NCBI RefSeq assembly: GCF_001610835.1
Contig: NZ_CP011270.1
Span: 5,660,001-5,724,000 of the forward strand
Direction: 5' to 3'
Source of the DNA: Planctomyces sp. SH-PL14
Lineage (GTDB): Bacteria; Planctomycetota; Planctomycetia; Planctomycetales; Planctomycetaceae
Length of the DNA: 64,000 bases
Shown in pieces: positions 1 to 8,763 of the stretch (position 1 is the first letter of the stretch; each line of letters opens with the position of its first letter). The notes beneath the pieces are model-generated. The model was not told the DNA's origin. It made no database searches and saw only the letters and a list, made by a program, of their open reading frames with translations. The position numbers and the translations under genes are program-made.

Positions 1-546
1 GCCGAGATCGACGACGAGGACCGTCTTGTCGTCGCCGGACTCATGCAGGCCGTAGGCGATGGCGGCCGCGGTCGGCTCGTTGAGGATGCGGGCGACGTCG
101 AGGCCGATGAGGCGGGCCGCCTCGATGGTGGCGTTCCGCTGGTTGTCGTTGAAGTAGGCGGGGACGGTGATGACCGCCCGTTCGACGGGAGTTCCGAGGA
201 ACGCTTCGGCGTCCTGCTTGAGGGAGCGGAGGACGAGGCTGGAGAGCTCGACGGGGGTGAGGGTTTTGCCGGCGAGCTTGAGGGTGCGGTCGGTCCCCAT
301 GTGGCGTTTGAAGACGGCGGCGCAGCGGTCGGGGCGGGTGACCTGCAGTTCCTGGGCGGTGCGGCCGACGTGGAGCCGGTCCTGTTCGTCGAAGCCGATG
401 ATGGAGGGGGTGAGGACTTCGCCGAGGGCGTTGCGGATGAGCGCGGGGCCGTGGGCGGTCATGACGGCGGCGAGGGAGTGGGTGGTTCCCAGGTCGATGC
501 CGATGAGAGCGGGCGTGGGGCCGGGATCGGGGAGGGGGGGAGACAT
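1..546 (-). CDS. hscC: HscC-type Hsp70 chaperone, 5' part only
   Basis: This is the N-terminal 182 codons of an Hsp70 ATPase; the gene runs off the left edge of the window. The start is the ATG complementary to 544-546. The phosphate-binding motif GIDLGTTHS lies at about residues 16-24, and the nucleotide-binding-domain motifs [12 protein letters not shown] and [11 protein letters not shown] follow further in. The stretches FKRHMGT and [18 protein letters not shown] resemble HscC, the specialised Hsp70, more than DnaK, which is family knowledge rather than a search result. It would act in the cytoplasm as an ATP-dependent chaperone. A repeat copy (L1) lies about 130 bases upstream of its start. 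The Hsp70 call is near certain; the HscC subtype is likely. Confidence 0.92.
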   Translation of the reverse strand, partial: MSPPLPDPGPTPALIGIDLGTTHSLAAVMTAHGPALIRNALGEVLTPSIIGFDEQDRLHVGRTAQELQVTRPDRCAAVFKRHMGTDRTLKLAGKTLTPVELSSLVLRSLKQDAEAFLGTPVERAVITVPAYFNDNQRNATIEAARLIGLDVARILNEPTAAAIAYGLHESGDDKTVLVVDLG

Positions 547-679
547 GCACGTGGCCCTGGCGGGAGAGGGGAGCGGTGGAGTCGAGACATCGCAAGCCGC
601 GCCGAAGTTCGTGCCCGATCCGCGTAGTCAGCATGAACGCCCGTTCGGTGGCAATCAAGGCAGCGCCAGCAAGAGAACC

Positions 680-1005
680 GCGTCCTCGCCGGCGCAGCGC
701 CCATAGCTCAAACCCAATGTGCCCGGCAGCCTGGGGTCAAGGGGGCCACGCCCCCTTGCCGCCGGAGGCACTTCCATGAGGAACCGTGGTACACAACGGA
801 CGTCCCCTTTGTGGTCCCCGCGCTGAGGACTGCTTCACACAACACCGCTCGCTTTCCAACCCCCGCGTCTCGGTGAGGGGGCATACGGCACGGTGTCCGC
901 GCTTGGACACGATCTCCTTCAGACAGTGTCCGGCGAGACAAGCCTCCGGCGGGCAAGGGGGTGTGCCCCCCTTGCATCCCCCACCAGGGTGCCCCTGGAC
1001 CCGGC
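680..1005 (-). repeat. Dispersed long hairpin repeat L1 (full-length)
   Basis: A full copy of the L family, about 325 bases. On the minus strand it begins directly after the TAA of the neighbouring secreted-protein gene with CCGGGTCCAGGGGCACCC. It continues through the hairpins GCAAGGGGG/CCCCCTTGC and TGTCC/GGACA and ends in the second module, whose stem is CAAGGGGG/CCCCCTTG. No coding potential is apparent. Confidence 0.85.
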
Positions 1006-1875
1006 TTAAGAACGGGCCTCTCCTAATGTGACGCGTTCCACCGTGAAGGAACGATCCGCCCCCCGACCCGTGTTCGTGGCCCGCTTCGGAAAATAAGCCT
1101 TCCGCCCCTCATCCCCCACTTCCACCTCCTGGAACTCCTGAACCTCATAAAGATCGACCATCTTCGGCAGCGTCGGGGCGATGGCGATCGTCGACCGGAT
1201 CCGCCGGGGAATCCAACCGACCTGCCGCGACAGCCAGACCTCGCAGTCCGCCATCCCTCCCCCCCGCACCACGATCTGCTGAACCCGCAGATGCAGGCAC
1301 TCCTCACCCGCGATCTTCTCCCAACCCAGCACCTCAAGATTCGGCTTCTCAAGATACGACGGGAGCGACTCGTTCAGCTCAAAAAGCCGCAGACCCAGGA
1401 AGTGAGCCGGGGAGAACTGCCGGTCGAATTCTTCGTAGAGCGCCGACTTGTTGACGCCCAGGATCTTGTTCGGATCGTCCGATGAGAAGTCGGCCCGCGC
1501 CACCCGGTCTCCGTCGAGTGCCATCCGGACGCGATGCCAGCGCTTCCCGTCCGACGTCTTCCGGGCCGCCATCTCAATCAGTTCGATCTTCCCGGCCCTG
1601 GCCCACTTCCAGCGCCCCGGTCCCTCGAAGATCGCCAGCTTGTCGGTGCTGTCAGCCGGAGTCGTCTCCAAGAGCGTGAACTCGCAGTTAACCGACTCAT
1701 AGTCGCGGAGGGCCTTCGCGACTCGTTCCCGAATCTCGGCGACTTTCGGGAGGTTCTCCGCTCGCAGATGCGTCGCCAAGAGACCCATTCCCAAGAGCAA
1801 CATTCCGACGAACCGGGCGATCACTCGACGTCGACCAAGACCGAGTCGACCCGTCCCCCATTCCTGAGCAGCCAT
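1006..1875 (-). CDS. Secreted protein, LolA/outer-membrane-lipoprotein-sorting-like
   Basis: A 289-residue protein with an arginine-rich N-terminus and a hydrophobic stretch (FVGMLLLGMGLLATHLRA) that reads as a signal peptide cleaved near residue 39. The mature part begins with a helix, followed by a beta-rich pattern with alternating 'ARADF...', 'HLRVQQIVVRGG' and 'DCEVWLSRQVGWIPRRI'. This pattern is typical of the LolA-like unclosed-barrel proteins frequent in planctomycetes, where their cargo is unknown. The fold assignment is inference from pattern. The stop codon TAA sits exactly at the border of repeat L1. A later start inside the signal sequence is possible. Confidence 0.75.
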   Translation of the reverse strand: MAAQEWGTGRLGLGRRRVIARFVGMLLLGMGLLATHLRAENLPKVAEIRERVAKALRDYESVNCEFTLLETTPADSTDKLAIFEGPGRWKWARAGKIELIEMAARKTSDGKRWHRVRMALDGDRVARADFSSDDPNKILGVNKSALYEEFDRQFSPAHFLGLRLFELNESLPSYLEKPNLEVLGWEKIAGEECLHLRVQQIVVRGGGMADCEVWLSRQVGWIPRRIRSTIAIAPTLPKMVDLYEVQEFQEVEVGDEGRKAYFPKRATNTGRGADRSFTVERVTLGEARS

Positions 1876-2024
1876 GACGAATCCTCACGAGGCCCCGAGA
1901 CTCCATGACATGCGATCATCGAATCCGATTGGATTCGCCTCGGCAAGTGAAGAGCCGGTCCAGATGAGGACCTCCTCCGAGCGGCGGCACCCGGTTCCAC
2001 CTCGCTCCCGGTCTGGGGGCATCA

Positions 2025-2426
2025 CTACGGGAGGGGCTGACCCGCGGGGGCCGGACCCCGGGGAGCAGATCCACCCCCTTTGTCGACGGACGTTCCGACT
2101 GGCATCGGTCGCCCCGAGACGTTCTCCACCAGATAGCCCCAGAAGTAGGCATTCATCGGAAGCGTGACGATCGGAAACAGCGATGGGTCGCTGATAGGAG
2201 ACCCATCAAACAACCAACCGCAGGGAAACCCCAGTAGGAGCAGCAACACCACCGCAAGTAAGGCCAGCCATTCCGGCAGAAATCCCCAGTGCTGTCGCTC
2301 CAGCAGCACCAGCGCACAGACCTCAATACAGCCCATGATCGCGATCGCAATCCGTCCCGCCCGATCCGGTCTCCTCAGCCAATCAGATCGACTCACGGCA
2401 TCACCCCGACCGGCGCAAACCGACAA
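2025..2426 (-). CDS. Small membrane protein, unknown function
   Basis: A 133-residue frame with hydrophobic segments at about residues 25-42 (IAIAIMGCIEVCALVLL) and 50-72 (EWLALLAVVLLLLLGFPCGWLF), plus a weaker one near residue 90. It could be a two- or three-pass inner-membrane protein. The C-terminal 30 residues are proline- and glycine-rich. No family is recognised. The start is uncertain, and the gene stands alone between two secreted-protein genes on the same strand. Confidence 0.5.
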   Translation of the reverse strand: MSVCAGRGDAVSRSDWLRRPDRAGRIAIAIMGCIEVCALVLLERQHWGFLPEWLALLAVVLLLLLGFPCGWLFDGSPISDPSLFPIVTLPMNAYFWGYLVENVSGRPMPVGTSVDKGGGSAPRGPAPAGQPLP

Positions 2427-2544
2427 TCCTCACCCTGAAGGGAACGTCCCCTCGACGAATGCTCCTACAGATACGCAGAAACGCCGCGTCGGTTTTCAAG
2501 CTCCTCATCGGCGGGATGGGGCCTCCTTCGGTTTTGAGCGCAGA

Positions 2545-2757
2545 TCACTTTTCCTGGAACCCGCGTTGAGGACTCGCCCAACCTGCACCGCTCGCTTTGC
2601 ATCCTCGCGGGTTGGTGACGGGGGCATCCGGCACGTTGTCCTCGCTTGGACACTTGCTCCTTCAGACATCTCTCGACGGGCAGGCCTCCGGCGGGCAAGG
2701 GGCATTCTGCCCCCTGCACCCCCTGACCAGGGGCCCCCTGGACCCGGCTCTTGGGGC
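2545..2757 (-). repeat. Dispersed hairpin repeat L2 (first module)
   Basis: L-family copy that starts (minus-strand sense) about 12 bases after the stop of the gene ending at 2769, with CCAAGAGCCGGGTCCAGGGG. Stems seen are CCAGGGGG/CCCCTGG, GCAGGGGGCAGAATGCCCCTTGC and TGTCC/GGACA with a changed loop. The second module is reduced to a short remnant. The stretch 2427-2768 holds no gene. Confidence 0.8.
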
Positions 2758-2768
2758 AGCGCCATCAC

Positions 2769-4073
2769 TCAGCGCGACGCCTGCACAACCCCCGGCGGAA
2801 GGTTCGGCAGGAACGGAAGCACAAACACCTGCAGATCCGCCGGCTCTCCCGTCATCTCACGCCACGTCTCACGCTGCTCCTCCGTCAACACCTCCTCCGC
2901 CAGGATGTCGTCCACCCGCCGGCGATACTCCCGGAACTGCCCCTGCAGATCCCCCGGATCGTCCGTCGGCCGGGGCGGCCGCGGCAACGTCCCACTCTGG
3001 AACAGCAGCGCGATCTCCTGCAACTGCTGCGGCGTGAGCGCAATGCCGCGCGCAATCTCCGGATCGGCCCGCAGACCCGGCAACAACCCCTGATTCTGTC
3101 GCAGAATCTCCGACAGCCGTCGCTCGACCGGCTTCGACAGCGCCTTGGCGATCGACTCGCGGACCGCCGTGCGACGCTCTTCCGCCATCTTGACCAGCTC
3201 CGCCGCCTCGACCTCCGCCGGATGCTGCGAAGCGATCTCCCGATCCCCCTCCTTGAGCTCCCCGGCCAGCCGGTCCGCCCGCGTGCGGTCCCCGGCCGAG
3301 AGCTTGAGATGCTCCTGCACCGCCGGATCGACCAGCAGGGCCGCGTACGACGCGCCGCTCAGATACGGAGGAACCCGCAGCCGATGCGGCTGACTCTGCA
3401 CGGCCAGGAGCAACGGCAGCCGATCCTCATAGTGCGGGCCGCGGCGGGCGACCCACTTCTCGCGCTGCGTGTCATCCAGGATCGCGAGCTCCTTCTCCTG
3501 GACTTCTTTGGAATCCCCCCCGCCAAGCCGCGGCGGAAGACCGCCGATCGGCAAGGCGTCGATCCGCGTCCGCTGGTCCTCAGACACCTTCAGCTCCTGA
3601 GCCAGCCCCGGATCGGCCCGCAGGGCGAACTTCAGCCCGAGCGACTGATATCTCAGCTCCTCCAGCCGCCGGGCGGCTTCCTTTCCGAGTCGCTCCTCGA
3701 TCCTCTCCGCCAGCCGCTTGCTGCTGCTCTCATCCGGCCGCTCCGAGGGGACTCGGTCGGGTTCCTTGGAAGCCGAACCATCCTTCCGCGCGACGTCGTC
3801 CTTTGCGCCGAGTTCCTGGAGGAGCTCCGTCGGGATCTCCTCCACGCCGATTGCCCGTCGGACGCTCGGAATCGACAGGAGCCGCGTGTACTGCTGAGCC
3901 GGCGGAATCAACTCCCACGCAATCGTCGGCAACGCCGGGCGCGGAGCCTCCTGGGCGCTCGCGACAAGACACAGCGTCATGGCCAGCGGAACGAGCCAGA
4001 TGGGCCGCGGCCAACGGCTTCGACGAAGAACGGGAGCAGGGGCGGGGGCGGGGGCCGGGGCAGAGGGCGGCAT
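2769..4073 (-). CDS. Secreted hypothetical protein with repeated LT/S-x-x-Q/D-R motifs
   Basis: A 434-residue protein with a Pro-Ala N-terminus, then a hydrophobic segment (PIWLVPLAMTLCLVASAQ) consistent with a signal peptide cut near residue 41. The mature chain is highly charged and helical. It repeats a motif three times: LKVSEDQRTRIDAL, LKLSAGDRTRADRL and IALTPQQLQEIALL. These resemble the LTxxQ helices of CpxP/Spy-like periplasmic proteins, but only loosely, so the function stays unknown. The first ATG at 4073 gives an odd PAPAPA leader, and an internal start is possible. Repeat L2 follows its stop. Confidence 0.75.
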   Translation of the reverse strand: MPPSAPAPAPAPAPVLRRSRWPRPIWLVPLAMTLCLVASAQEAPRPALPTIAWELIPPAQQYTRLLSIPSVRRAIGVEEIPTELLQELGAKDDVARKDGSASKEPDRVPSERPDESSSKRLAERIEERLGKEAARRLEELRYQSLGLKFALRADPGLAQELKVSEDQRTRIDALPIGGLPPRLGGGDSKEVQEKELAILDDTQREKWVARRGPHYEDRLPLLLAVQSQPHRLRVPPYLSGASYAALLVDPAVQEHLKLSAGDRTRADRLAGELKEGDREIASQHPAEVEAAELVKMAEERRTAVRESIAKALSKPVERRLSEILRQNQGLLPGLRADPEIARGIALTPQQLQEIALLFQSGTLPRPPRPTDDPGDLQGQFREYRRRVDDILAEEVLTEEQRETWREMTGEPADLQVFVLPFLPNLPPGVVQASR

Positions 4074-4243
4074 CGATCGCCTTTCACAGGGGGACAGGAG
4101 CGGAGCACGTCGCCGTGGCCGAGGTCTCCACGGTGTCGCCGCGTCGGGGCAGAGCCTCCGCGCGGTGGTTTGAACGAATGAAGGGGCAAAGCGGTCGACG
4201 GAAGCTTGGCTCTCCCGTCGACCGGCATCCTCAGCGAAGGACG

Positions 4244-4657
4244 TCAGAGTCCATACGGACTGAACTGGTACGAGGCATAGCAGAGGTCCGACGCGTACTC
4301 ATCGAACAGCGCCGCGAAGTACCACCACGATGACCGGGCGTCGGTGAAATATGCTTGATACCCGTAGTAGGACGCGTAGTAGCAGTAGAGGTAGGCGTCG
4401 TCCTGCAAGCTGTAGTCGCCCGAGTTGTAGGCATAGTCGGCGTAGATATACCCGTAGTACGAGTAGTAGTAGGCCGCGCTCTCATTGGCAGTCGGAACGT
4501 TCGTCGAGACGTACCCGTAGTACGCGTAGATGTACGCGTCCGTCGCCAACGCATCGGCGTAGAAGGCGAGCGAGTAGGCGTCCGCCTGCTTGGGGGGCGC
4601 CCCCATCAGACAGACTGCGGTGACCAATGCTGTGAGCGATGCCCTGAGATGTGACAT
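4244..4657 (-). CDS. Tyrosine-rich secreted protein, unknown function
   Basis: A 137-residue protein with a plain signal peptide (MSHLRASLTALVTAVCLMG... cut after about residue 27, ADA|Y). The mature part is about 110 residues, of which I count 30 tyrosines, with alanine, serine and aspartate filling the gaps. The unit YYGY recurs three times (AYYGYVST, SYYGYIYA, SYYGYQAY). There are only two cysteines and almost no lysine. Such composition suggests an extracellular or wall-associated structural protein, perhaps cross-linked through tyrosines, but this is inference and no family is recognised. The gene stands alone. Confidence 0.7.
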   Translation of the reverse strand: MSHLRASLTALVTAVCLMGAPPKQADAYSLAFYADALATDAYIYAYYGYVSTNVPTANESAAYYYSYYGYIYADYAYNSGDYSLQDDAYLYCYYASYYGYQAYFTDARSSWWYFAALFDEYASDLCYASYQFSPYGL

Positions 4658-5201
4658 AGTTCCTCCCCATTCCCGCCGCGCAAGGTTCGAAAAGAATCAT
4701 CCTGATGAGCCCGCGACACGCCCGATCCGATGAGGTAACGCAATCCATGACTTCTTCCGTGAACTGAATGGGGTGAGAGACGATACGGCCGCGAAGTGAG
4801 CGTTCAAGACTCTTCCTTGTCATGACCCTGTCCCGGGGCCATTCGAGCCCAGAACCCGAGATATCCTGGTGTGCTCATGTGAGCGCGCGAGACTGCGTTG
4901 GTCGTTTTTGACTGCCGTTGAACCACGTTGAGTTCCGGTCGATCACCAACGCCCCAACTGTCCAAGCTTTGCTCACGAAGAATGCAGCTTGGCGGCGATG
5001 GGCTCGTCGCAACGATGGGAAAAGAATCACTTCAACGAGCCGCGCAGGCGCGGTTCCTGCTTTGCGTCGACGCCTCACGAGGCTGTCGCTGGCGGACCCA
5101 ATACACAAGGACGTTCCGCTCTTTGAGTGCGGTGGAGAGGTCGATGCCGGATGCGATACGGAGAGACAATGCCGGGGCAAGGATGACTTTGTCGGCAAGC
5201 C
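4658..5201. other. 544-base gap with no supported gene
   Basis: Open frames exist on both strands here, but none has a ribosome binding site, a signal peptide or a recognisable motif. The minus-strand part next to 5201 could be the remains of sequence formerly downstream of the chimeric tape-measure gene. I see no repeat copy in it. Confidence 0.4.
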
Positions 5202-6968
5202 TCAGGCGATCTTCTCCGCGTGCGGAACCATACCGATCCGCGGCGGGAGCGAGAGGGGAGCCGCGCCCAGCATCTCCCATGTTTCCACAGACAGCACCGG
5301 TCGTCCCGTTCGCTCGTGGATCTCCGCCGCCTGCTGCCGGTTCGACTCGACGAAGCACAACGCTCCCCCGAGTGACCCGTAGGCGTCTGCCTTGAACTCG
5401 GCATGTTTTCGTTCTCCCGGGTTCATCAGCAGCGTCCCGTACTCGACCCCATGCCGCCGCAGCCACGCTTCAGTCTGCGGACGGAACCGTTCAAGCCGTC
5501 CGGTGACAATCGCCATCACCGGAACCCGCGGGAGATGGAGCGGCCGGGCGTTCTCCAGGAACTCGGCATACCGCTCGGCGTCCTTCTCCCGCCAGTCGCC
5601 CGACCAGTCCTCGCAGATGACGCCGTCCATATCGAGAACAAACCGCCGGGCGTGAACACACGCGAGCCACTGCCAGTGAAAGCAGTGCGGGTTGCCGAGC
5701 GCCGCCCCCCAGAAGTCGACACGGCTCTTGCCAACCTCGGTGACGATCGCCGCGGCACGGTAGTGCGGAACGCGGATCCGGCTCCCGATCTCGTCGCAGG
5801 TCTTTCCGCTGTTGACCGAGTCGTCGATGACGAGGACTCTCCCGCGGCCGGTTTCCCGCAACTTCCTGGAGACGGAGGGACGATAGGGCCGCGCGATCAT
5901 CCCCAGGCAAGTCTCGATGGGGACCATCGGGATGTGCAGGTGCTTCGCCACGCCGTTCGCTCGCAGGAAGGAATCGAGTGCGGCCGCCACACGGGCAATG
6001 ACTGCCTGGAGTCTCCCGGTGATTCCGTCGAGGTTGATGCCGTTTTCGCCCTGGGCCCAGATCAGGAAGTTCGTTGCGGCGCCATAGAGCGGCTGAAAGA
6101 TGGTCGCGGCCTCACCCTGGAACGTCTTGGCCAGGTTCCCGATCATCCCGCCGAGGGTCTGGGACTGTTTGTCCATCAACCCGGCAAACCTGTTCCCCAG
6201 GGCGGCGACAAAGGCATCGAAGACGAGATCGGTCTTTACGACTCCCTGTTCGGTGAGCCGTTGCGTCTCCTGGACCGACCGTCCGATCACCTGCGCCAGC
6301 GTTTCCCAGGCGGGAACGCCCGTCTCCTGCAGGGCCTGCATCTGATCGGTTGTGACCTGGCCTGCCGCCTTCATGGCTCCCAGCGCGGCCACCATGCGGT
6401 CCACCTGCTCGGGAGAACCTCCGACTCCGACGGCCGCATTTCCAAGCGACCTCAGAATGGGGATGACCTCCTCAGCCTTCACGCCGAACCCGATCGACTT
6501 CTGAGCTGAGGCGACCAGTCCCGGCAGCTCAAAGGGGGTGCTGGCCGCGAAGGATTCCAGGTCGCGCAAGAGGATCTTGGCCCGCTCGGCGCTTCCCGTC
6601 AGAGCAGTGAAGCTCAGAAGGGCGTTGTCCCGGAGCTTGAGGAGTTCGAACCCCATTTTTCCAACGCTGACAGCGGTGTCGAACATGAACCGCCCAACGG
6701 TGGTGCTCATTCCCACCACAGCCGGGTCCACGGCACGAACGGCGGCCGTAAACCCTTCGGCGGCCTTCTTCACGGCCTCGCGCATCTTCTTCGACGATTC
6801 TTCAACTCCGTCGCTCGCCTTGTCAGCCGCGACATCGATCGCCCGAAACGCCGCGCTCGCCTGAACCTTCAGTCTCTCAACGCTGTAGCCCGCCTCAGTC
6901 AGACCTCGTTTGAACGAGTCGATCTGAATGCTGAGGACGCCGGTCATCGCGCGGAAAGAAGTGCTCAT
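5202..6968 (-). CDS. Chimeric protein: phage tape-measure N-terminus fused to phosphoribosyltransferase and HAD-like domains
   Basis: 588 residues. Residues 1 to about 335 look like the N-terminal part of a siphophage tail tape-measure protein: helical, with 'LSFTALTGSAERA', 'FELPGLVASAQKSIGFG' and 'VTTDQMQALQETGVPAWETLA'. From about residue 341 (KHLHIPMVPIE) the sequence becomes a PRTase-type domain with the PRPP-binding loop VLVIDDSVNSGKT (about 377-389). It then becomes a HAD-like domain starting FVLDMDGVI (about 442). The PRTase part lacks its usual N-terminal strands, so the join looks like an in-frame deletion or fusion. A normal tape measure is longer and is followed by tail-tip genes, which are absent here. 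The gene lies last in a minus-strand run of tail genes. Both domain calls are from motifs; the combined function is unknown. Confidence 0.8.
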   Translation of the reverse strand: MSTSFRAMTGVLSIQIDSFKRGLTEAGYSVERLKVQASAAFRAIDVAADKASDGVEESSKKMREAVKKAAEGFTAAVRAVDPAVVGMSTTVGRFMFDTAVSVGKMGFELLKLRDNALLSFTALTGSAERAKILLRDLESFAASTPFELPGLVASAQKSIGFGVKAEEVIPILRSLGNAAVGVGGSPEQVDRMVAALGAMKAAGQVTTDQMQALQETGVPAWETLAQVIGRSVQETQRLTEQGVVKTDLVFDAFVAALGNRFAGLMDKQSQTLGGMIGNLAKTFQGEAATIFQPLYGAATNFLIWAQGENGINLDGITGRLQAVIARVAAALDSFLRANGVAKHLHIPMVPIETCLGMIARPYRPSVSRKLRETGRGRVLVIDDSVNSGKTCDEIGSRIRVPHYRAAAIVTEVGKSRVDFWGAALGNPHCFHWQWLACVHARRFVLDMDGVICEDWSGDWREKDAERYAEFLENARPLHLPRVPVMAIVTGRLERFRPQTEAWLRRHGVEYGTLLMNPGERKHAEFKADAYGSLGGALCFVESNRQQAAEIHERTGRPVLSVETWEMLGAAPLSLPPRIGMVPHAEKIA

Positions 6969-7028
6969 GCCCGCTCAATCGGTCGCGCCAGAGAAACTGG
7001 TGCCTGCGAGCGGTCGCCGCCTTGTGAT

Positions 7029-7748
7029 TCAACGGTCCACGTGGCTGGTCTCGAGAACCCAGGGGTCCAACCACTCCCGGGCGGCGGCGGCCGACTCGGT
7101 GATCGACAGAAACGGCTGCAGAGCCATCGGATCGTCCGGGGTCCGTATCCGCAGCAGCGTTCCGTCGGCGAACGCCAGCCAGAATGCCGAGCCGATCCGA
7201 GTCGAGTTCGGACCGACTTCGCCCTTCAGCAGCGCCGGGACTTCGTCACGAGAAATGTCGCCCGGCTGCATCCAGTGGCACTGGGAACTGACGCCGAGAA
7301 CGAAGACCACATAGCTCGGAGGCAACTCCTCGAAGGTCCGCTTCTCCCCCTCGGTCCACCAGGTGTCCGGACCGGTGATCGCCATGACCGACGTCCGGTT
7401 GGATCCCTGCGGGCAAAAGAAGTCCGGTCCGGATGGCTCGTCCCGCAGCCATCGGTTCTCCGCGGATGTCCACCTTTCGTCCAGGTCATAGGGAGTCATG
7501 TGGACGTCTTCGATGAACCGCTGGATCTGGAACCGCCAGCTGGTGCCGGGCGGATCCTTCAGGACGTCCCGAGGGTTGCGATACAGCAACGCCTGGTACG
7601 TCACGAGTCCACCGTAAACATGGCGGCAGTCCCACACGACGTGCTCGGAATCGTTGCGGCAGAACCAGAAGACCGCCGCCGTGATCGGCATCCCGAAGAT
7701 GATTCCATACGCGATCAGGATCCACTTCACGTCCGCCTCTCCCCTCAA
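7029..7748 (-). CDS. DUF1559-like (type II secretion G-like) protein
   Basis: A 239-residue protein with one N-terminal membrane helix (WILIAYGIIFGMPITAAVFWF). The middle reads SWRFQIQRFIEDVHM...LDERWTSAENRWL...FFCPQ, the signature order of the planctomycete DUF1559 family ('SWR..ILPYIE', 'LDEPWDSPHN', 'CP'). It lacks the pilin-type N-terminal methylation motif found in most members. Such proteins are surface or periplasmic with unknown role. It splits the tape-measure chimera from the other tail genes on the same strand and has no visible link to phage assembly. Confidence 0.7.
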   Translation of the reverse strand: MRGEADVKWILIAYGIIFGMPITAAVFWFCRNDSEHVVWDCRHVYGGLVTYQALLYRNPRDVLKDPPGTSWRFQIQRFIEDVHMTPYDLDERWTSAENRWLRDEPSGPDFFCPQGSNRTSVMAITGPDTWWTEGEKRTFEELPPSYVVFVLGVSSQCHWMQPGDISRDEVPALLKGEVGPNSTRIGSAFWLAFADGTLLRIRTPDDPMALQPFLSITESAAAAREWLDPWVLETSHVDR

Positions 7749-7837
7749 TTCGGCTTGCGGTTGTCTTACGCGGGAATGCTCCTCGGCGTGAATGGAATCC
7801 GTGAGGGGAGGCTGTGTTCGGCTTGGGCCGTTCGACA

Positions 7838-7936
7838 GCGAAAATGCCTCGGGCGGCCAGCGTCCCGCTGGACCGGGATGCCGTGGAACAATGGGATTGA
7901 GCTATCGGAGCTGTGCCGGCGGGCGCGTCGTTCGAG
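7838..7936 (+). repeat. Dispersed hairpin repeat L3 (second module only)
   Basis: A partial, diverged L copy holding only the second module (CCGTGGAACAATGGGATTGAG then GTGCCGGCGGGCGCG). It lies a few bases beyond the stop of the tail gene ending at 7944. Confidence 0.6.
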
Positions 7937-7943
7937 CCAACGG

Positions 7944-8348
7944 TCAGGTGCTCACGGCGCTCGATGGGACGAAGCCGCCCGCGTCGTCCACCTCCAGCGT
8001 GACCCCCAGTGACCACTGGTTCGGACCCACCCGCTGGAACGGCAGGCTCGTGTTCACAAACCGGCACGGGCGCTCCACGCCGTCCGTATGCGTGTACGTG
8101 AACTGGGCCGACGGGCCCGCCACCTCGTTGTCGAAAAAGTCCTGCAGGTTGAGCTGGTCCGCGTCCGTCAGGAACGGAAACTCCAGCGACCAGTTCCGCA
8201 GGTTCGTATCGCTCGTCTGATACGCATAGGTGTGCCCCGCCTGGCTCTGTCCCCGCACAAAGCGAGGGACCGGCGTGTAGGACTGGTCCCCCCGCGGACC
8301 GTTCACCTCCACCTCCGCGTCGCCGTGGGCAAACAGGACCGTCGTCAT
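7944..8348 (-). CDS. Phage tail protein (tail-tip/minor tail-like)
   Basis: 134 residues from the ATG at 8348, whose start overlaps the stop of the upstream gene by four bases. The sequence is beta-rich (RNWSLEFPFLTDADQLNLQDFFD, then 'FTYTHTDGVERPCRF', 'QWSLGVTLEVDD'), like small siphophage tail proteins that measure or cap the tail tube. The exact family is not certain. It is co-transcribed with the two tail genes upstream and precedes the tape-measure chimera, which is the expected neighbourhood. An upstream in-frame extension exists but overlaps the preceding gene and is unlikely. Confidence 0.65.
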   Translation of the reverse strand: MTTVLFAHGDAEVEVNGPRGDQSYTPVPRFVRGQSQAGHTYAYQTSDTNLRNWSLEFPFLTDADQLNLQDFFDNEVAGPSAQFTYTHTDGVERPCRFVNTSLPFQRVGPNQWSLGVTLEVDDAGGFVPSSAVST

Positions 8349-8740
8349 CGCTTCCGTCTCCTTCGCTGAGCTCCACCAAGCGGGGTCGAGACCGTCTCGC
8401 CCAGCATCGCCATCCGCCCGGTCATCCACTCCCGGTATCGCCGCGCCGCCCCTTCCAGGCTCACGCCGCGCTCCGTCAGCCACACCACCTGGCCGGGATG
8501 GCTCGTCGCCCACTCCCGTCCGCCGACGCTGTAACAGTTCCCCAGGGCCACAATCCGCTCGGCGTCCGGCATCGACTCATAGACGCTGGGCGGCGGCTCC
8601 CACGACCAGGCGGTCAATTTCCGGGCCCGGTCCAGGACCGCCTTCTGGCCCCGTTTGTCCATGTCGGCGATCGACGACACGCTGATCGCGTCGAGGAGTT
8701 CGTAGCCTCGCTGGCGCTGGACCTCCTGGAAGAGGGCCAT
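8345..8740 (-). CDS. Putative phage tail-module protein, unknown function
   Basis: 131 residues, no signal peptide or membrane segment, mostly helical with a very basic C-terminus (GGAQRRRRKR). It overlaps the next gene by four bases and follows the tail-assembly-like gene by 23 bases, so it is part of one operon. Its position between the tail-tube region and the tape measure suggests a second tail assembly chaperone or a small tail component. No family is recognised by sequence, so the role rests on context. Confidence 0.6.
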   Translation of the reverse strand: MALFQEVQRQRGYELLDAISVSSIADMDKRGQKAVLDRARKLTAWSWEPPPSVYESMPDAERIVALGNCYSVGGREWATSHPGQVVWLTERGVSLEGAARRYREWMTGRMAMLGETVSTPLGGAQRRRRKR

Positions 8741-8763
8741 GACGTCGGCATAGGGCGTGTCGT

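Noticed and set aside
708-1031. Many similar frames such as MSALGH..LLQTSLDG across the repeat copies
   Set aside because: They recur only in L copies, in different frames and without ribosome sites or stable lengths. The conserved feature is pairing, not reading frame.
4875-5201. Possible gene after the tape-measure chimera
   Set aside because: Open frames on both strands lack start signals and motifs. It may be remnant sequence, but nothing supports a protein.
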